NCBI RefSeq assembly: GCF_018614915.1
Contig: NZ_JAGGNU010000052.1
Coordinates: forward strand, 87,408 to 151,407
DNA: 64,000 bases
Direction of reading: 5' to 3'
Origin: Variovorax paradoxus
GTDB taxonomy: Bacteria > Pseudomonadota > Gammaproteobacteria > Burkholderiales > Burkholderiaceae_C
The notes below the pieces were generated by a model. That model did no database searches. It worked only from the letters and a program-made list of their open reading frames with translations, and was not told the origin of the DNA. Of this stretch, positions 16,969 through 28,833 are shown in pieces. The position numbers and the translations under genes are program-made. Within the stretch, counting starts at the first letter, position 1. The number at the start of each line of letters is the position of its first letter.

Positions 16969-18083
16969 CCGCCGATATAGCTCATCTCGACGCGGCGCGG
17001 GGCGGCCGCATCCGTGTCGGGCCCGCGCAATGCGCGCAGTTCGGAGTAGCGGTCGGTGCGCCCTTGCCAGATGTGGCCGATGGCGGAGGCGATCTGCGCA
17101 TCGTCGGCGTCGCCGCGCAGCAGCGGACGCAAGTCGTGCCCGCTGCTGGCGAACAGGCAGAGGTAGAGCTTGCCTTCGGTCGACAGGCGCGCGCGACTGC
17201 AGTCGTGGCAGAAGGCCTGCGTCACGCTGCTGATCACGCCGATCTCGCCGCCGCCGTCGCGGTAGGCCCAGCGCTGCGCCGTTTCCCCGGGCGCGCTGGC
17301 TTCGAGCGGCACCAGCGGGAATTCGGAGTCGATGCGCGCCACCACCTCGGCCGAGGGCAGCACCTCGTCCATGCGCCAGCCGTTGGTGGCGCCGACGTCC
17401 ATGTATTCGATGAAACGCAGCACCACGCCGGTGCCGCGGAAGCGGCGCGCCATCGGCAGGATTTCCTGCTCGTTGGTGCCGCGCTTGACGACCATGTTGA
17501 CCTTGATCGGACCGAGCCCGGCGGCGTGCGCGGCATCGATGCCCGCGAGCACCTGGGCCACCGGGAAGTCGACGTCGTTCATGCTGCGGAACACCGTGTC
17601 GTCGAGGCCATCGAGACTCACGGTCACGCGCCGCAGGCCCGCGGCCTTCAGCGCTTCGGCCTTGCGTGCCAGCAGCGAGCCGTTGGTGGTCAGCGTGAGG
17701 TCGAGCGGGGCACCCTCTGGTGTGCGGAGCGCAGCCAGCTGCTCGATCAGCACCTCCAGGTTCTTGCGCAGCAGGGGCTCGCCGCCGGTGAGCCTGATCT
17801 TGTGCACCCCGTGCGTCGCGAAGATGCGCGCGAGTCGCGTGATTTCCTCGAAGCTCAACAGGGCGCTGTGGGGCAGGTACTGGTAGTTCTTGTCGAACAC
17901 TTCCTTCGGCATGCAGTAGCTGCAGCGGAAGTTGCAGCGGTCGGTGACGCTGATGCGCAGGTCGGTGAGCGGACGCGAAAGACGGTCGAGCAGCACGCCG
18001 GTAGCAGGCACGGCGAGCTCCGGCACGACCGCCGGCCGACGGGCGCGACCGATCTCGGAGACGTGGACGACGTGTTTGCTCAT
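16965..18083 (-). CDS. moaA: GTP 3',8-cyclase MoaA
   Basis: Radical-SAM enzyme for the first step of molybdenum cofactor synthesis. The 372-residue protein has the SAM iron-sulfur site C50xxxC54xxC57 (CNFRCSYC), the GGEPLLR motif and the second iron-sulfur site CHDC followed by 13 residues and another Cys. The C-terminus ends in the double glycine needed for activity. About 25 extra residues precede the conserved core. It is the first gene of the moaA-mobA-moeA operon, so the promoter should lie in the 79 bp before the start. Confidence 0.96.
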   Translation of the reverse strand: MSKHVVHVSEIGRARRPAVVPELAVPATGVLLDRLSRPLTDLRISVTDRCNFRCSYCMPKEVFDKNYQYLPHSALLSFEEITRLARIFATHGVHKIRLTGGEPLLRKNLEVLIEQLAALRTPEGAPLDLTLTTNGSLLARKAEALKAAGLRRVTVSLDGLDDTVFRSMNDVDFPVAQVLAGIDAAHAAGLGPIKVNMVVKRGTNEQEILPMARRFRGTGVVLRFIEYMDVGATNGWRMDEVLPSAEVVARIDSEFPLVPLEASAPGETAQRWAYRDGGGEIGVISSVTQAFCHDCSRARLSTEGKLYLCLFASSGHDLRPLLRGDADDAQIASAIGHIWQGRTDRYSELRALRGPDTDAAAPRRVEMSYIGG

Positions 18084-18162
18084 GGGGTGGCCAATTTAAC
18101 GCATCGGCCGGCGGGTTGCCGGTGCGCGCCTGCTTGGCCTGCTTGACCACGCAGGCAATGCC

Positions 18163-18924
18163 CTAGACGCAGCGCGCGCCGTCGACCTCGATACAGACGC
18201 CGCTGATGAAAGACGCCTCGTCGCTCGCCAGGTAGAGCGCCGCATTGGCGACGTCGAGCGCAGTCGAGAAGCGGCCGAGCGGGATGGTGGCGCGGAACTT
18301 GGCCTTGCGCTCCTCGGTGACCGGGCCGCCGGCGAACTCGGCCGCCAGGCCGGTGTCGGGGTTGAACACGGGATTGATGCAGTTCACGCGGATGTTGTCG
18401 GGGCCGAACTCGGCGGCGAGCGACTTGCTGGTGGTGATGACCGCGCCCTTCGAGCCGTTGTACCAGGTGAGGCCCGGTCGCGGCCGCACGCCGGCCGTGG
18501 ACGCAATGTTGATGAAAGAGCCACCGCCATTGGCGCGGAATGCCGGCACGGCATGCACGGTCGACAGGTAGATGCTCTTCACGTTGACCGCATAGCAGCG
18601 GTCGAACTCGTCCTCGCTCACCTCGAGTGCAGGGCGGTTGCGGTGCGTCCAGCCGGCGTTGTTGACCATCACGTCCAGCTTGCCGTTGCGCTGAACAGCG
18701 GCCTCGACCAGCGCCTTGACCTCGGCCGACTTGGTGACGTCGGCCGCGAAGAAGGAGGCCCGGCCGCCGGCACGCAGGATGGCTTCGACCACCTGTTCGC
18801 CGAGCGCGGTGTTGATGTCGTTCACGACGACCTGGGCGCCCTCGGCCGCCAGGCGTTTTGCGATGCCTTCGCCGATGCCGCCGCCGGCGCCGGTCACGAT
18901 GATGGATTTGTCCTTGACGCGCAT
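18163..18924 (-). CDS. SDR family oxidoreductase
   Basis: NAD(P)-dependent short-chain dehydrogenase/reductase, 253 residues. The cofactor motif TGAGGGIG (residues 11-18), NNAG, the catalytic Ser in NIASTAG and the YxxxK pair in WYNGSKG are present, as is the C-terminal SGVCIEVDGARCV. The closest general type is the glucose 1-dehydrogenase/3-oxoacyl reductase-like classical SDR group, but substrate cannot be inferred. The gene stands alone between the moaA operon and the signalling module. Confidence 0.9.
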   Translation of the reverse strand: MRVKDKSIIVTGAGGGIGEGIAKRLAAEGAQVVVNDINTALGEQVVEAILRAGGRASFFAADVTKSAEVKALVEAAVQRNGKLDVMVNNAGWTHRNRPALEVSEDEFDRCYAVNVKSIYLSTVHAVPAFRANGGGSFINIASTAGVRPRPGLTWYNGSKGAVITTSKSLAAEFGPDNIRVNCINPVFNPDTGLAAEFAGGPVTEERKAKFRATIPLGRFSTALDVANAALYLASDEASFISGVCIEVDGARCV

Positions 18925-19187
18925 TCAGTCAGTCTCCGTTGGAATGAGAATGCGCAAGTGTAGGCACCTCTCCTGTAGGAAGTGGCTGAAGATTTCAGTC
19001 CCGACCCCGGGTTTCGTCACCGGGCAACGAATGGACCGCCTACTACGGCTCTAGCTTGAATCGCCTCCCAGGCGTGCTCAACTGAACGCGATCTCGGCGC
19101 GGCTCCTTGCTGTGTCAGTGCTTGCCATCGGGCCCGCCGGCTCGGAGAATTCCTTCTTGCACGGCACACTCGCTGCCAGAGGATGTG

Positions 19188-20887
19188 ATGAACCTCGACC
19201 CTGTCCCTCCCCTCGCGCTGGTGGTGGACGACGAGCAGGTGACTCGCCTCCTGGTGAAGCGCGCACTGGAGAGCCTTGGCTGCGCTCCGGTGCTGGAGGC
19301 CGTCGACGGAATCACTGCGCAGGAGGTCCTGCGCGAACACCCGGATGTCGCCCTGGTGCTCACGGACATCATGATGCCGCGGATGGACGGGCTGGAACTG
19401 CTGCGCTGGGGGCGCCAGGCGTTGCCGGGCGCCATGTGGATCGTCCTCTCCGGACTGGACACTTTCGACTCGGCGGTGGCCGCGATCCGGCTGGGGGCGT
19501 TCGACTTCCTGCCGAAGTCGCCGCGGACGGAGGAGATGGCGGTCTCGGTGCGCAACGCGCTCGAGCGGCGGCAGCTGCTGGCGGAGCGCGAGCGCCTGCA
19601 CAACGAACTGCAGCGCAAGGTCCGGGAGCTCGAGGAAACCTCTGCGATGCTGCGCCGCGATCTGGAGCGCGCGGAAGTGATCCAGCGCGCGCTGTTGCCG
19701 CGCAGCCCGCCCCCCATGGAGGGCTATTGCATCCAGGCGCTCTACCGCCCGGGGCAGCATGTGGGCGGCGACCTCTACGACGTGGTCCGGCTGGGCGAGC
19801 GGCACCTCGCCTTCTACCTGGCCGACGCCACCGGCCACGGGGTGACCTCGGCGATGCTCTCGGTGCTGTTCAAGCAGCGGCTGGTCCTGGTGGACCCGGC
19901 GACGGGCCTCGCGCTTCCGCCGGCGGAGGTATTGGCCGCGGTGAACCGCTCGATCTGCGAGGCGCACGCTGCGCCGGGCCTGTTCCTGACGGCCGTCTTC
20001 GGCCTGCTGGATACGTCGGACGCGAGCCTCACGCTGGCATCGGCGGGCCATCCGCCCGTGCTGCACGCACGCGACGGCAGGGAAACGCGCCTGATCCGCC
20101 GCACCGGGCCCGCGCTCGGGCTGGCACCGGACGCGCATTTCCAACAGGAGCGTCTCCAGCTCCTGGCGGGCGACCGGATCCTCCTCTACACCGACGGGCT
20201 CCTGCCCTCCGGGTCGGAGCGCGAGCTGGAACTGCTGCAGCAGGTACTCGCCAAGCCGCTCTCCAGTGCGCAGGAGGTGATGGCGCAGCTTCACGGTGGC
20301 GCGCCGGCGGGAGCGGACCGGGATGACGTGACCATCCTGCTCATCGACGCACACGCGGGCGCCTCCTGGTTCGACAACGGCGCCGAGCTCCCCGCGGATT
20401 CCGTATCCGGCGCGCCGCGGCCCGAGGGCGAGGTGGTGTTCCATGGCGAAACCGTTGATGCCGCCTACCTTGCGCTGCGCGGCCGGGCCACCTGGATGCA
20501 TTGCGATGCTTTCCATGAAACGGCCCTGACCGTGCTGGACGGGGGACGCCCCCTGGTGCTGGACCTCTCCGGCTGCGAGTACATGGACAGCACCTGCCTC
20601 GGCACGGTGCACGAGCTGGTCGCCCGCGGCGGCGTGGTGCTCGCGGGGGTGGCGCCGGCCGTGCGTGCCCTGTTCGAGGAACTGAGCATGCAGCAGGTGC
20701 TGGGCGCGATCCGCGAGGACCTTCCCGCCGCGCCCGAGCTCTATGCGCTGGGCACTGGAGACGACCAGACAGCGCTGCAGAAGCGGATCCTGCAGGCGCA
20801 CGAGGCCCTCTCCGCGCTGAGCGAAGGCAACCGCGAGGAGTTCAAGGACGTGGTCGAGTCGCTGCGCGGCGGGCAGGACGATTCGAA

Positions 20888-20891
<4 letters not shown>
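19188..20891 (+). CDS. REC-PP2C (RsbU/SpoIIE-type) phosphatase with C-terminal STAS domain
   Basis: A 567-residue signalling protein with three domains. Residues 1-125 form a receiver domain with phospho-acceptor D60 (LTDIMMPRMDG). A coiled-coil linker follows. A PP2C-like SpoIIE phosphatase spans about residues 180-385, with GGDLYDVV, ADATGHGV and DRDDVTIL. The last 130 residues form a STAS domain with the candidate phosphoserine in LDLSGCEYMDSTCLG. Phosphatase and STAS partner thus share one chain, as in partner-switching systems, but no RsbW-type kinase lies nearby. The start at 19188 has GAGG 5 nt upstream. The stop overlaps the kinase gene (ATGA), so the two proteins very likely work together. 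Confidence 0.9.
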
Positions 20892-23344
<2,453 letters not shown>

Positions 23345-23350
23345 TCGACT

Positions 23351-23480
23351 TTCCGTGAAAGCATGCACAAGCTCGGCGCGCTTCCAGTGCCGCGCGAGAA
23401 GGCGACGCCCGAGGCGCTTTCACGCCGAGATCGCCCGCTGGTCGCCCGTGATCAAGCGCGCGGAGGCCTTCATCGACTAG
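23351..23480 (+). pseudogene. frameshifted C-terminal remnant of a Bug-family periplasmic binding protein
   Basis: The tail of a tripartite-tricarboxylate-type binding protein can be read in two frames. The first gives FRESMHKLGALPVPREKA and TPEAL up to about 23415; a +1 shift then gives FHAEIARWSPVIK and RAEAFID with a stop at 23478-23480. The AEIARWxPVIK ending is the hallmark of Bug proteins. The rest of the gene is absent, because the kinase gene ends at 23344. This is debris from an older gene. Confidence 0.75.
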
Positions 23481-23962
23481 ATGCGGCGCGCGTCGTTCAC
23501 AGCTGGTCCGTGGGAACGAACCAGGAAAACAGGAGCAACTGAAGGCGCGTCAGCATGCTCGAGTCGGGCTCGCTGTCGAGCACACCTGAGCCGCGAGTTC
23601 CGCGCAGCGCGGCCGCTTCCTGCAATGTCAGTACTGTCTGCCCGGGGAGCGCCCCGGCAGCGCCGAGAACACGTTGCCTCGAAGCGCGCCATCTGCTGGC
23701 TCAGTGCCGGCTGCACGACGAACGGCCCTGTGATCGCCAGTTCGACGTAGCCGTTGTCCAGCAGGCCGCGCCGCAGCAGATGCGCATCAACCTGGAAGTC
23801 CGACCGATCCAACCCGCGCTTGATGACGATCTCCCAAATGCTCGCCACACTGAAGAAGAGATTGTTGTCAGGCGACGCGATCGCCTTGCGCGTCAGCGCG
23901 GAAAGCCGCTTCGGAGTCCCTGCTGCCCACAGCAGCAAGTGCGTATCCAGAAGCAGTCTCAT
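23477..23962 (-). pseudogene. truncated PIN-domain toxin (VapC-like)
   Basis: The first 85 residues are a PIN-domain RNase of the VapC type: MRLLLDTHLLLWAAG with D6, then SVASIWEIVIKRGL with E44, and a segment ending in ELAITGPF. After this the normal part (KDPFDRLL and the later acidic residues that complete the metal site) is missing and is replaced by a Arg/Ala-rich run with no PIN character, ending at 23477. The protein would lack half of its catalytic acids, so it is probably inactive. Its ATG overlaps the stop of the antitoxin gene, the normal arrangement for such a pair. Confidence 0.75.
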
Positions 23963-24204
23963 CGAGTGATGCCGAACAGGTGTTCGATCTCGTCCGAACC
24001 CATCGTGTCGAAGTCGTCCGGCACCTGCACCTGACCGGCAAGAAATCCAAGACGCTTGGGCGGCGAAGGTTCCGGCGCATCCAGCGGCACCACCTTGACC
24101 ATCGGCTTGCCCGCCTTGGCGATCACGAAGGACTCTCCGCGTGCCGCGCGCTCGACGATGCGCGACAGGTGCGTCTTGGCTTCATGGATGTTGATCTTCT
24201 GCAT
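23959..24204 (-). CDS. Phd/YefM-type antitoxin
   Basis: An 81-residue antitoxin. MQKINIHEAKTHLSRIVE followed by ARGESFVIAKAGKPMVKVVP is the classic Phd/YefM DNA-binding N-terminus, and the acidic C-terminal tail (DDFDTMGSDEIEHLFG) is the part that would bind the toxin. It overlaps the start of the truncated PIN gene by 4 bp. It appears complete, so it is an antitoxin without a working toxin next to it. The start at 24204 is the first ATG that gives the family N-terminus. Confidence 0.85.
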   Translation of the reverse strand: MQKINIHEAKTHLSRIVERAARGESFVIAKAGKPMVKVVPLDAPEPSPPKRLGFLAGQVQVPDDFDTMGSDEIEHLFGITR

Positions 24205-24208
24205 GATG

Positions 24209-24319
24209 AATAGCCACGAGATCATTCCCGAGTCCCACCGCAAGGGCCACGAGGCCTTCGCGACGGGCGGGTTGATGGTGGGCTTCGTGCTGATGATGCT
24301 GCTGGATACCGCGCTGGGT
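24209..24319 (+). pseudogene. C-terminal remnant of a ZIP-family metal transporter
   Basis: The last part of a ZIP transporter is readable: HEIIPESHRKGHEAFATGG then LMVGFVLMMLLDTALG, which matches the last helices of bacterial ZIP proteins with the metal-site HEIIPE motif. The body of the gene is absent; the antitoxin start (24204) immediately precedes it. The usual stop after LDTALG is also lost, and the frame runs on into sequence antisense to the aldehyde dehydrogenase. Confidence 0.75.
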
Positions 24320-24322
24320 CGA

Positions 24323-25756
24323 TCAGCCGTGCTTGACCGCCACGGTCTTCAGCGTCGTGAAGCCGTAGAGCGCCTCGAAGCCCTTTTCGCGGCCGTAGCC
24401 CGATGACTTGACGCCGCCGAAAGGCAACTCGACGCCGCCGCCCGCGCCGTAGTTGTTGATAAACACCTGGCCGCTCTTCACGCGCTTGGCCATGCGGAAC
24501 TGGCGCGCGCCGTTCTGGGTCCAGATCCCGGCGACCAGGCCGAACTGCGTGGCGTTGGCGAGCGCCACGGCCTCTTCTTCGTCGCTGAAGGACATTGCGG
24601 CCAACACCGGGCCGAAGACTTCCTCCTGCGCCAGGCGATGGCCCACCGGCACGTCACGCAGCAGCGTCGGCGCCTGGTAGAAGCCGGTTTCCGGCGCTTC
24701 GTCGACCACCACGCCCTGCGCCACCATCGGAATGCCGGCATGCTGGGCGTCGGACAGAAAGTCCCAGACGCGCTGCTGCTGGGCCTGGCGGATCAGCGGG
24801 CCGACGTCGAGGTCCATGGCCGCGGGGCCGACGCGCAGCGCCTCGAAGGCGTGGCCCAGGCGCTCGAGCAGCAACTCGTAGATCTCGCGCTCGACCAGCA
24901 CGCGCGAGCCGGCCGAGCAGGTCTGGCCGGCGTTCTGCACGATCGCGTTGATCAGCACCGGAATGGCGGCGCCGAGGTCGGCATCGGCAAAGATGATCTG
25001 GGGGCTCTTGCCGCCGAGCTCGAGCGTGACCGGGCAGTGGCGTTCGGCCGCGACCTGTTGGATCAGCGTGCCTACCTTGGGACTGCCGGTAAAGCTGATG
25101 TGGTCGATGCCCTCGTGGCGCGCGAGCGCATCGCCGACCTCGTGCCCGTAGCCGGTCACGATATTGATCGCGCCAGGCGGGAAGCCGGCCTCGGCCGCGA
25201 GTTGCGCGACGCGGATCAGCGACAGGCAGGCATCTTCCGAGGGCTTGACCACGCACACGTTGCCCGCGGCCAGCGCGCCGCCGACGCTGCGGCCGAAGAT
25301 CTGCATCGGGTAGTTCCACGGAATGATGTGGCCGGTGACGCCGTGCGGTTCGCGCCAGGTGAAGACGCTGTAGCCATCCTGGTAGGGAATGGTCTCGCCA
25401 TGCAGCTTGTCGCAGGCCCCCGCGTAGAACTCGAAATAGCGCACCAGCGCCAGCGCATCGGCACGCGCCTGCTTGACCGGCTTGCCGCAGTCGCGCTGCT
25501 CGATGAGTGCGAGTTCATCGACGTGGTCTGCGATCTTCTGGGAAAGCCTGAACAGCAGCCGGCCGCGGTCGGCCGCGCTCTGCTTGTGCCAGTGGGTCTC
25601 GAAGCAGTGGCGCGCCGCGCGCACGGCGGCATCGATGTCGGCCGCGCTGCCGCGCTGCAGTTCGTCGAAGATCTGGCCGTCGGAGGGGTCGATCACCGGC
25701 AGTGTGCGGCCGGAGGAGGAGGCAATGCTTTGGTTGCCGATGTAGTGGAGTTGCAT
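24323..25756 (-). CDS. aldehyde dehydrogenase family protein
   Basis: NAD(P)-dependent oxidation of an aldehyde to the acid; 477 residues, normal for the ALDH superfamily. The catalytic cysteine is in NAGQTCSAGSR, the general-base glutamate in LELGGKSPQ, the cofactor region in FTGSPKVG, and NYGAGGGVELPFGGVKSSG closes the active site. This last element resembles betaine-aldehyde or gamma-aminobutyraldehyde-type enzymes, but the substrate is open. The stop lies 4 bp from the ZIP remnant, at the edge of the rearranged stretch. Confidence 0.92.
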   Translation of the reverse strand: MQLHYIGNQSIASSSGRTLPVIDPSDGQIFDELQRGSAADIDAAVRAARHCFETHWHKQSAADRGRLLFRLSQKIADHVDELALIEQRDCGKPVKQARADALALVRYFEFYAGACDKLHGETIPYQDGYSVFTWREPHGVTGHIIPWNYPMQIFGRSVGGALAAGNVCVVKPSEDACLSLIRVAQLAAEAGFPPGAINIVTGYGHEVGDALARHEGIDHISFTGSPKVGTLIQQVAAERHCPVTLELGGKSPQIIFADADLGAAIPVLINAIVQNAGQTCSAGSRVLVEREIYELLLERLGHAFEALRVGPAAMDLDVGPLIRQAQQQRVWDFLSDAQHAGIPMVAQGVVVDEAPETGFYQAPTLLRDVPVGHRLAQEEVFGPVLAAMSFSDEEEAVALANATQFGLVAGIWTQNGARQFRMAKRVKSGQVFINNYGAGGGVELPFGGVKSSGYGREKGFEALYGFTTLKTVAVKHG

Positions 25757-25803
25757 GGCCGAAATTGTGCGCGAAAGCGGCCGGCCCGCTCCGAGGACGC
25801 CCG

Positions 25804-26358
25804 CTAACGGCTGGCGGTCGCCTTCGGCAGCGCCTTCACGGCGTTGAGCATGCGCTCCACATGCTTGTCGGGATTGAGGTTCTGGTAGTAGTAGGCGACG
25901 GTGCCGTTCGGTGCGATCACATAGGAAAGCCGGTTGGCGAAATCAGGCCGCGTCTGCATCACGGCATCGAAACCCTGGATCACCGCCTTGGACTGGTCGG
26001 AGGCGACCGGAAACTTGCTCTGGCACTGCTTGACCGAGAAGTCCTTCAGCGTGTCGACGTCGTCGGCCGAGACGCCGATCACCGTGGCGCCTACCGCCTC
26101 GAACTGGCTGATGGCTTCGGCGAAGGCGTGCGCCTCGATGTTGCAGTCCGTGGTGCCGGCCGCCGGGAAGAAATAAAGCACCACCGGTCCCTTGGCCAGC
26201 GCGTCGGCCAGCGAGTAGCGGAAGGTCTTGCCGCCCAGCGCGGCAGTGGCCGTGAACTTCGGCACCGGATCGCCGATGTCGAGGGCGGCGAAGGCTGGAG
26301 AAAGCGCCAGGCTTGTGAGCGCAAAGGCGGCGATACGCGCGAGAATCCGTCGGATCAT
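25804..26358 (-). CDS. exported peroxiredoxin (AhpC/TSA or Bcp type)
   Basis: Thiol peroxidase of 184 residues with an N-terminal signal peptide (about residues 1-25, ending AFA-AL), so it should act in the periplasm. The redox fold is visible in GDPVPKF, YFFPAAGTTDC with the peroxidatic cysteine at C67, and VIGVSADDVDTLKDF. The CQSKF cysteine may be the resolving one, as in BCP-type proteins. GGAG lies 7 nt before the ATG at 26358. It is divergent from the phospholipase-D lipoprotein gene, with a 111-bp shared upstream region. Confidence 0.88.
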   Translation of the reverse strand: MIRRILARIAAFALTSLALSPAFAALDIGDPVPKFTATAALGGKTFRYSLADALAKGPVVLYFFPAAGTTDCNIEAHAFAEAISQFEAVGATVIGVSADDVDTLKDFSVKQCQSKFPVASDQSKAVIQGFDAVMQTRPDFANRLSYVIAPNGTVAYYYQNLNPDKHVERMLNAVKALPKATASR

Positions 26359-26469
26359 GATGTAACTCCGGGAGGGGGCATCGCGAATTCTAGGACGCGT
26401 TGTGCGGCAGAGGTGAAACCGGCAGGCGCGCGCTGCCGTACTAAGAACAGGACAAAGAGGGGAAAAATC

Positions 26470-28044
26470 ATGAACGCACTGGTCCATCTGCTGCGCATCG
26501 CGCTCATGTGCGCGCTCGCCGCCGGGCTCGGCGCCTGCGGCTCTCTGCCGCCGGCGCGGGAGCGGCCCGCTCAACATGCGGCGCCGGCGGATCCGTCGAC
26601 CACGCTGGCGAAGATCGTCGCTGCGTCCACGCCGCCCGGCGAGCATTCCGGCTTTCGCCTGATGCCGCTCGGCGTGTATTCGCTCGATGCGCGCATCCAG
26701 CTGGCACAGCGGGCCGAACGCTCGCTGGTGGTGCAGTACTACCAGCTCGAGAACGATGCCGTCGGCCGCCTCCTGATGCGCTCGCTGCGCGAAGCGGCGG
26801 CCCGCGGCGTCAAGGTGCGCGTGCTGGTGGACGATCTCTACACCGCCAAGAGCCAGTACCTGCTGCTGGCGCTTTCGCAGACACCCAACATCGAGGTGCG
26901 GCTCTTCAACCCCTTCTGCTGTGGCCGCGACGGCTTCCTCTCGCGTTTCGTCGCCTCGCCGCACGAGATCTACCGGCTCAACCACCGCATGCACAACAAG
27001 CTGTTCATCGCCGACGGCGTGATGGCGGTGGTCGGCGGGCGCAACATCGCCGACGAGTATTTCGTGCTCAGCGAGGCGCAGAACTTCATCGACATGGACG
27101 CGGTCGTGGTCGGCAAGGTGCTGCCTCAGCTCGAATCCATCTTCGACGCCTACTGGAACAGCGAGCAGGTCTGGCCCATCGAGGACATCGTGCGCGGCGA
27201 GGGCGGCCGCACGCCGGGGACGGCGGAGTTCGACGCCTGGGTCGGCATGGCTGCACCGCCACCCAGGATCGTGCTGCCACCGGCCGATATCCTGGGCTAC
27301 GGTCCGATCGCCGAAGAGCTCGACGGCGGTCGCATGGGCCTGCTGTGGGGCGTGGCCGGCGCGGTGGCGGACCCGCCCACCAAGCCCACCACGATGACGG
27401 CCGAAGAGGCCCTGGCCACCAGCGTCACGATGCGCATGTGGACCATCCTGCTGGCTGCCAAGAACGAGGTGCAGATGACCTCGCCCTACTTGGTGCCCGG
27501 CGAGAAAGGCATGGCCGCCTTCGAATCGCTGGCCCAGCGCAAGGTCAAGCTGGTGCTCCTGACCAACTCGCTTGCGGCCAATGATGAACCCCTGGTCCAC
27601 ACCGGCTACGTGCGCTACCGGGAGCGGCTTCTGAGATCGGGTGCCGACCTCTATGAGCTGAGCCCGGAACGCACCACCGCGAGCAAGCGCTTCGGCTCCT
27701 TCGGCACGTCGCTGGGGCGCCTGCACGCCAAGACGGCCGCCATCGACCGCACCCGGCTGCTCATCGGCTCGGCGAACCTGGATCCGCGCTCCGCCACCCA
27801 GAACACCGAGATGGGCGTGCTGATCGACAGTCCGCAGCTGGCGCGCGAGCTGTTGCGCGTCATCAACGTCAGCAAGGTGCAGAACTCCTACCGCCTCCGG
27901 CTGGCCAAGGACACCGGCGCCGTCCAGTGGCTCACCAGCGACGGCGAGAAGGAGGTGGTCCTCACCTCGGAGCCGGAGGCGACTTTCTTCCAGCGCTTCT
28001 ACAACAGGCTGATCGCGCCGATCGTGCCGGAAATGCTCCTGTAG
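26470..28044 (+). CDS. phospholipase D family lipoprotein (cardiolipin synthase-like)
   Basis: A 524-residue membrane-anchored phosphatidyltransferase or phospholipase. The N-terminus has a lipobox LGAC (C23), so it is a lipoprotein. Two HKD motifs are present: NHRMHNKLFIADGVMAVVGG with GRNIADEY, and LHAKTAAIDRTRLLIGSANL with DPRS. The C-terminal segment EPEATFFQRFYNRLIAPIVP is typical of ClsC-like or YmdC-type members. GAGGGG lies 7 nt before the ATG. It lies 9 bp before the sterol desaturase gene, which suggests it opens the lipid gene run; it could remodel cardiolipin or a related phospholipid. Confidence 0.9.
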   Translation: MNALVHLLRIALMCALAAGLGACGSLPPARERPAQHAAPADPSTTLAKIVAASTPPGEHSGFRLMPLGVYSLDARIQLAQRAERSLVVQYYQLENDAVGRLLMRSLREAAARGVKVRVLVDDLYTAKSQYLLLALSQTPNIEVRLFNPFCCGRDGFLSRFVASPHEIYRLNHRMHNKLFIADGVMAVVGGRNIADEYFVLSEAQNFIDMDAVVVGKVLPQLESIFDAYWNSEQVWPIEDIVRGEGGRTPGTAEFDAWVGMAAPPPRIVLPPADILGYGPIAEELDGGRMGLLWGVAGAVADPPTKPTTMTAEEALATSVTMRMWTILLAAKNEVQMTSPYLVPGEKGMAAFESLAQRKVKLVLLTNSLAANDEPLVHTGYVRYRERLLRSGADLYELSPERTTASKRFGSFGTSLGRLHAKTAAIDRTRLLIGSANLDPRSATQNTEMGVLIDSPQLARELLRVINVSKVQNSYRLRLAKDTGAVQWLTSDGEKEVVLTSEPEATFFQRFYNRLIAPIVPEMLL

Positions 28045-28053
28045 CCTCGGCGC

Positions 28054-28833
28054 GTGGCCGCCATCTTCCAATCCTTGTCCGTTGTGCAGGTCATGCTGTG
28101 GGGTGTGGCCTTCTTCGGCAGCATCTACCTGCTCTTCGGCGGCATCAACTGGCTGCTGACCCGCAGGCTGCTGCCGGCGCTCGGGATCGGCCGCAGGCTC
28201 GATCCTCGGCCGGTGCGACCCGATCAGTTGCGCCGGGAGCTGGCGCAGTCGGGTGTCTCGGTGCTGATTTTCGGCCTCGGCATGGTGTTCCCGTGGGGCC
28301 TGCTGCAACTGGGCTGGGCGCGGGTCGATGCGAGCGCGGGCGGGCTGCAGATCGCGCTGGAAGTCCTCGCGCTGGCAGCATGGAACGACGTGCATTTCTG
28401 GCTCAACCATCGTCTGCTGCACACGCGGCTCCTGCGGCGCTTCCATGGCCCGCACCATCGCTCGACGGTGACTACGCCCTTTGCCACCTACAGCTTTCAT
28501 CCGCTCGAGGCGCTGTTGCTGGGCAACGTGATCCTGCCGCCGATGCTGGTGCACGACTTCAGCTTCTGGGCGCTGGCCTCGGTGCCGCTGTTCAGCCTGT
28601 TCTTCAACAACGTCGGGCATTCGAACTACGACTTCTTCCCGAAGGTTTCATACGACCACTGGTTCGCCGCCAGCCGCCGGCATCATCTGCACCACACCTG
28701 TCACAGCGGCAACTACGGCTTCCAGTTCACCTTCATGGACCGGCTGTTCCGCACGCGCATCGCGGCCGATGCGGCCGAGCCGCAGCTGCGCGCATTTCGC
28801 GAGCAAGAGAAGAACCGTGGTGTCGCGGCCTGA
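28054..28833 (+). CDS. sterol desaturase/fatty acid hydroxylase superfamily protein
   Basis: Integral membrane diiron hydroxylase of 259 residues. The three histidine clusters of the family are present: HFWLNHRLLH, RRFHGPHHRS and RRHHLHHTCH. Hydrophobic segments lie near residues 10-35, 65-85 and 155-190. The start is the GTG at 28054, 9 bp after the PLD stop; no better ATG is available. The gene overlaps the following desaturase by 17 bp. The substrate is probably a lipid acyl or isoprenoid chain, by family only. Confidence 0.88.
   Translation: MAAIFQSLSVVQVMLWGVAFFGSIYLLFGGINWLLTRRLLPALGIGRRLDPRPVRPDQLRRELAQSGVSVLIFGLGMVFPWGLLQLGWARVDASAGGLQIALEVLALAAWNDVHFWLNHRLLHTRLLRRFHGPHHRSTVTTPFATYSFHPLEALLLGNVILPPMLVHDFSFWALASVPLFSLFFNNVGHSNYDFFPKVSYDHWFAASRRHHLHHTCHSGNYGFQFTFMDRLFRTRIAADAAEPQLRAFREQEKNRGVAA

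Noticed and set aside
25702..26469. N-terminal extension of the PLD lipoprotein frame
   Set aside because: The frame runs back over the peroxiredoxin gene, but the lipoprotein signal and GAGGGG ribosome site place the start at 26470.
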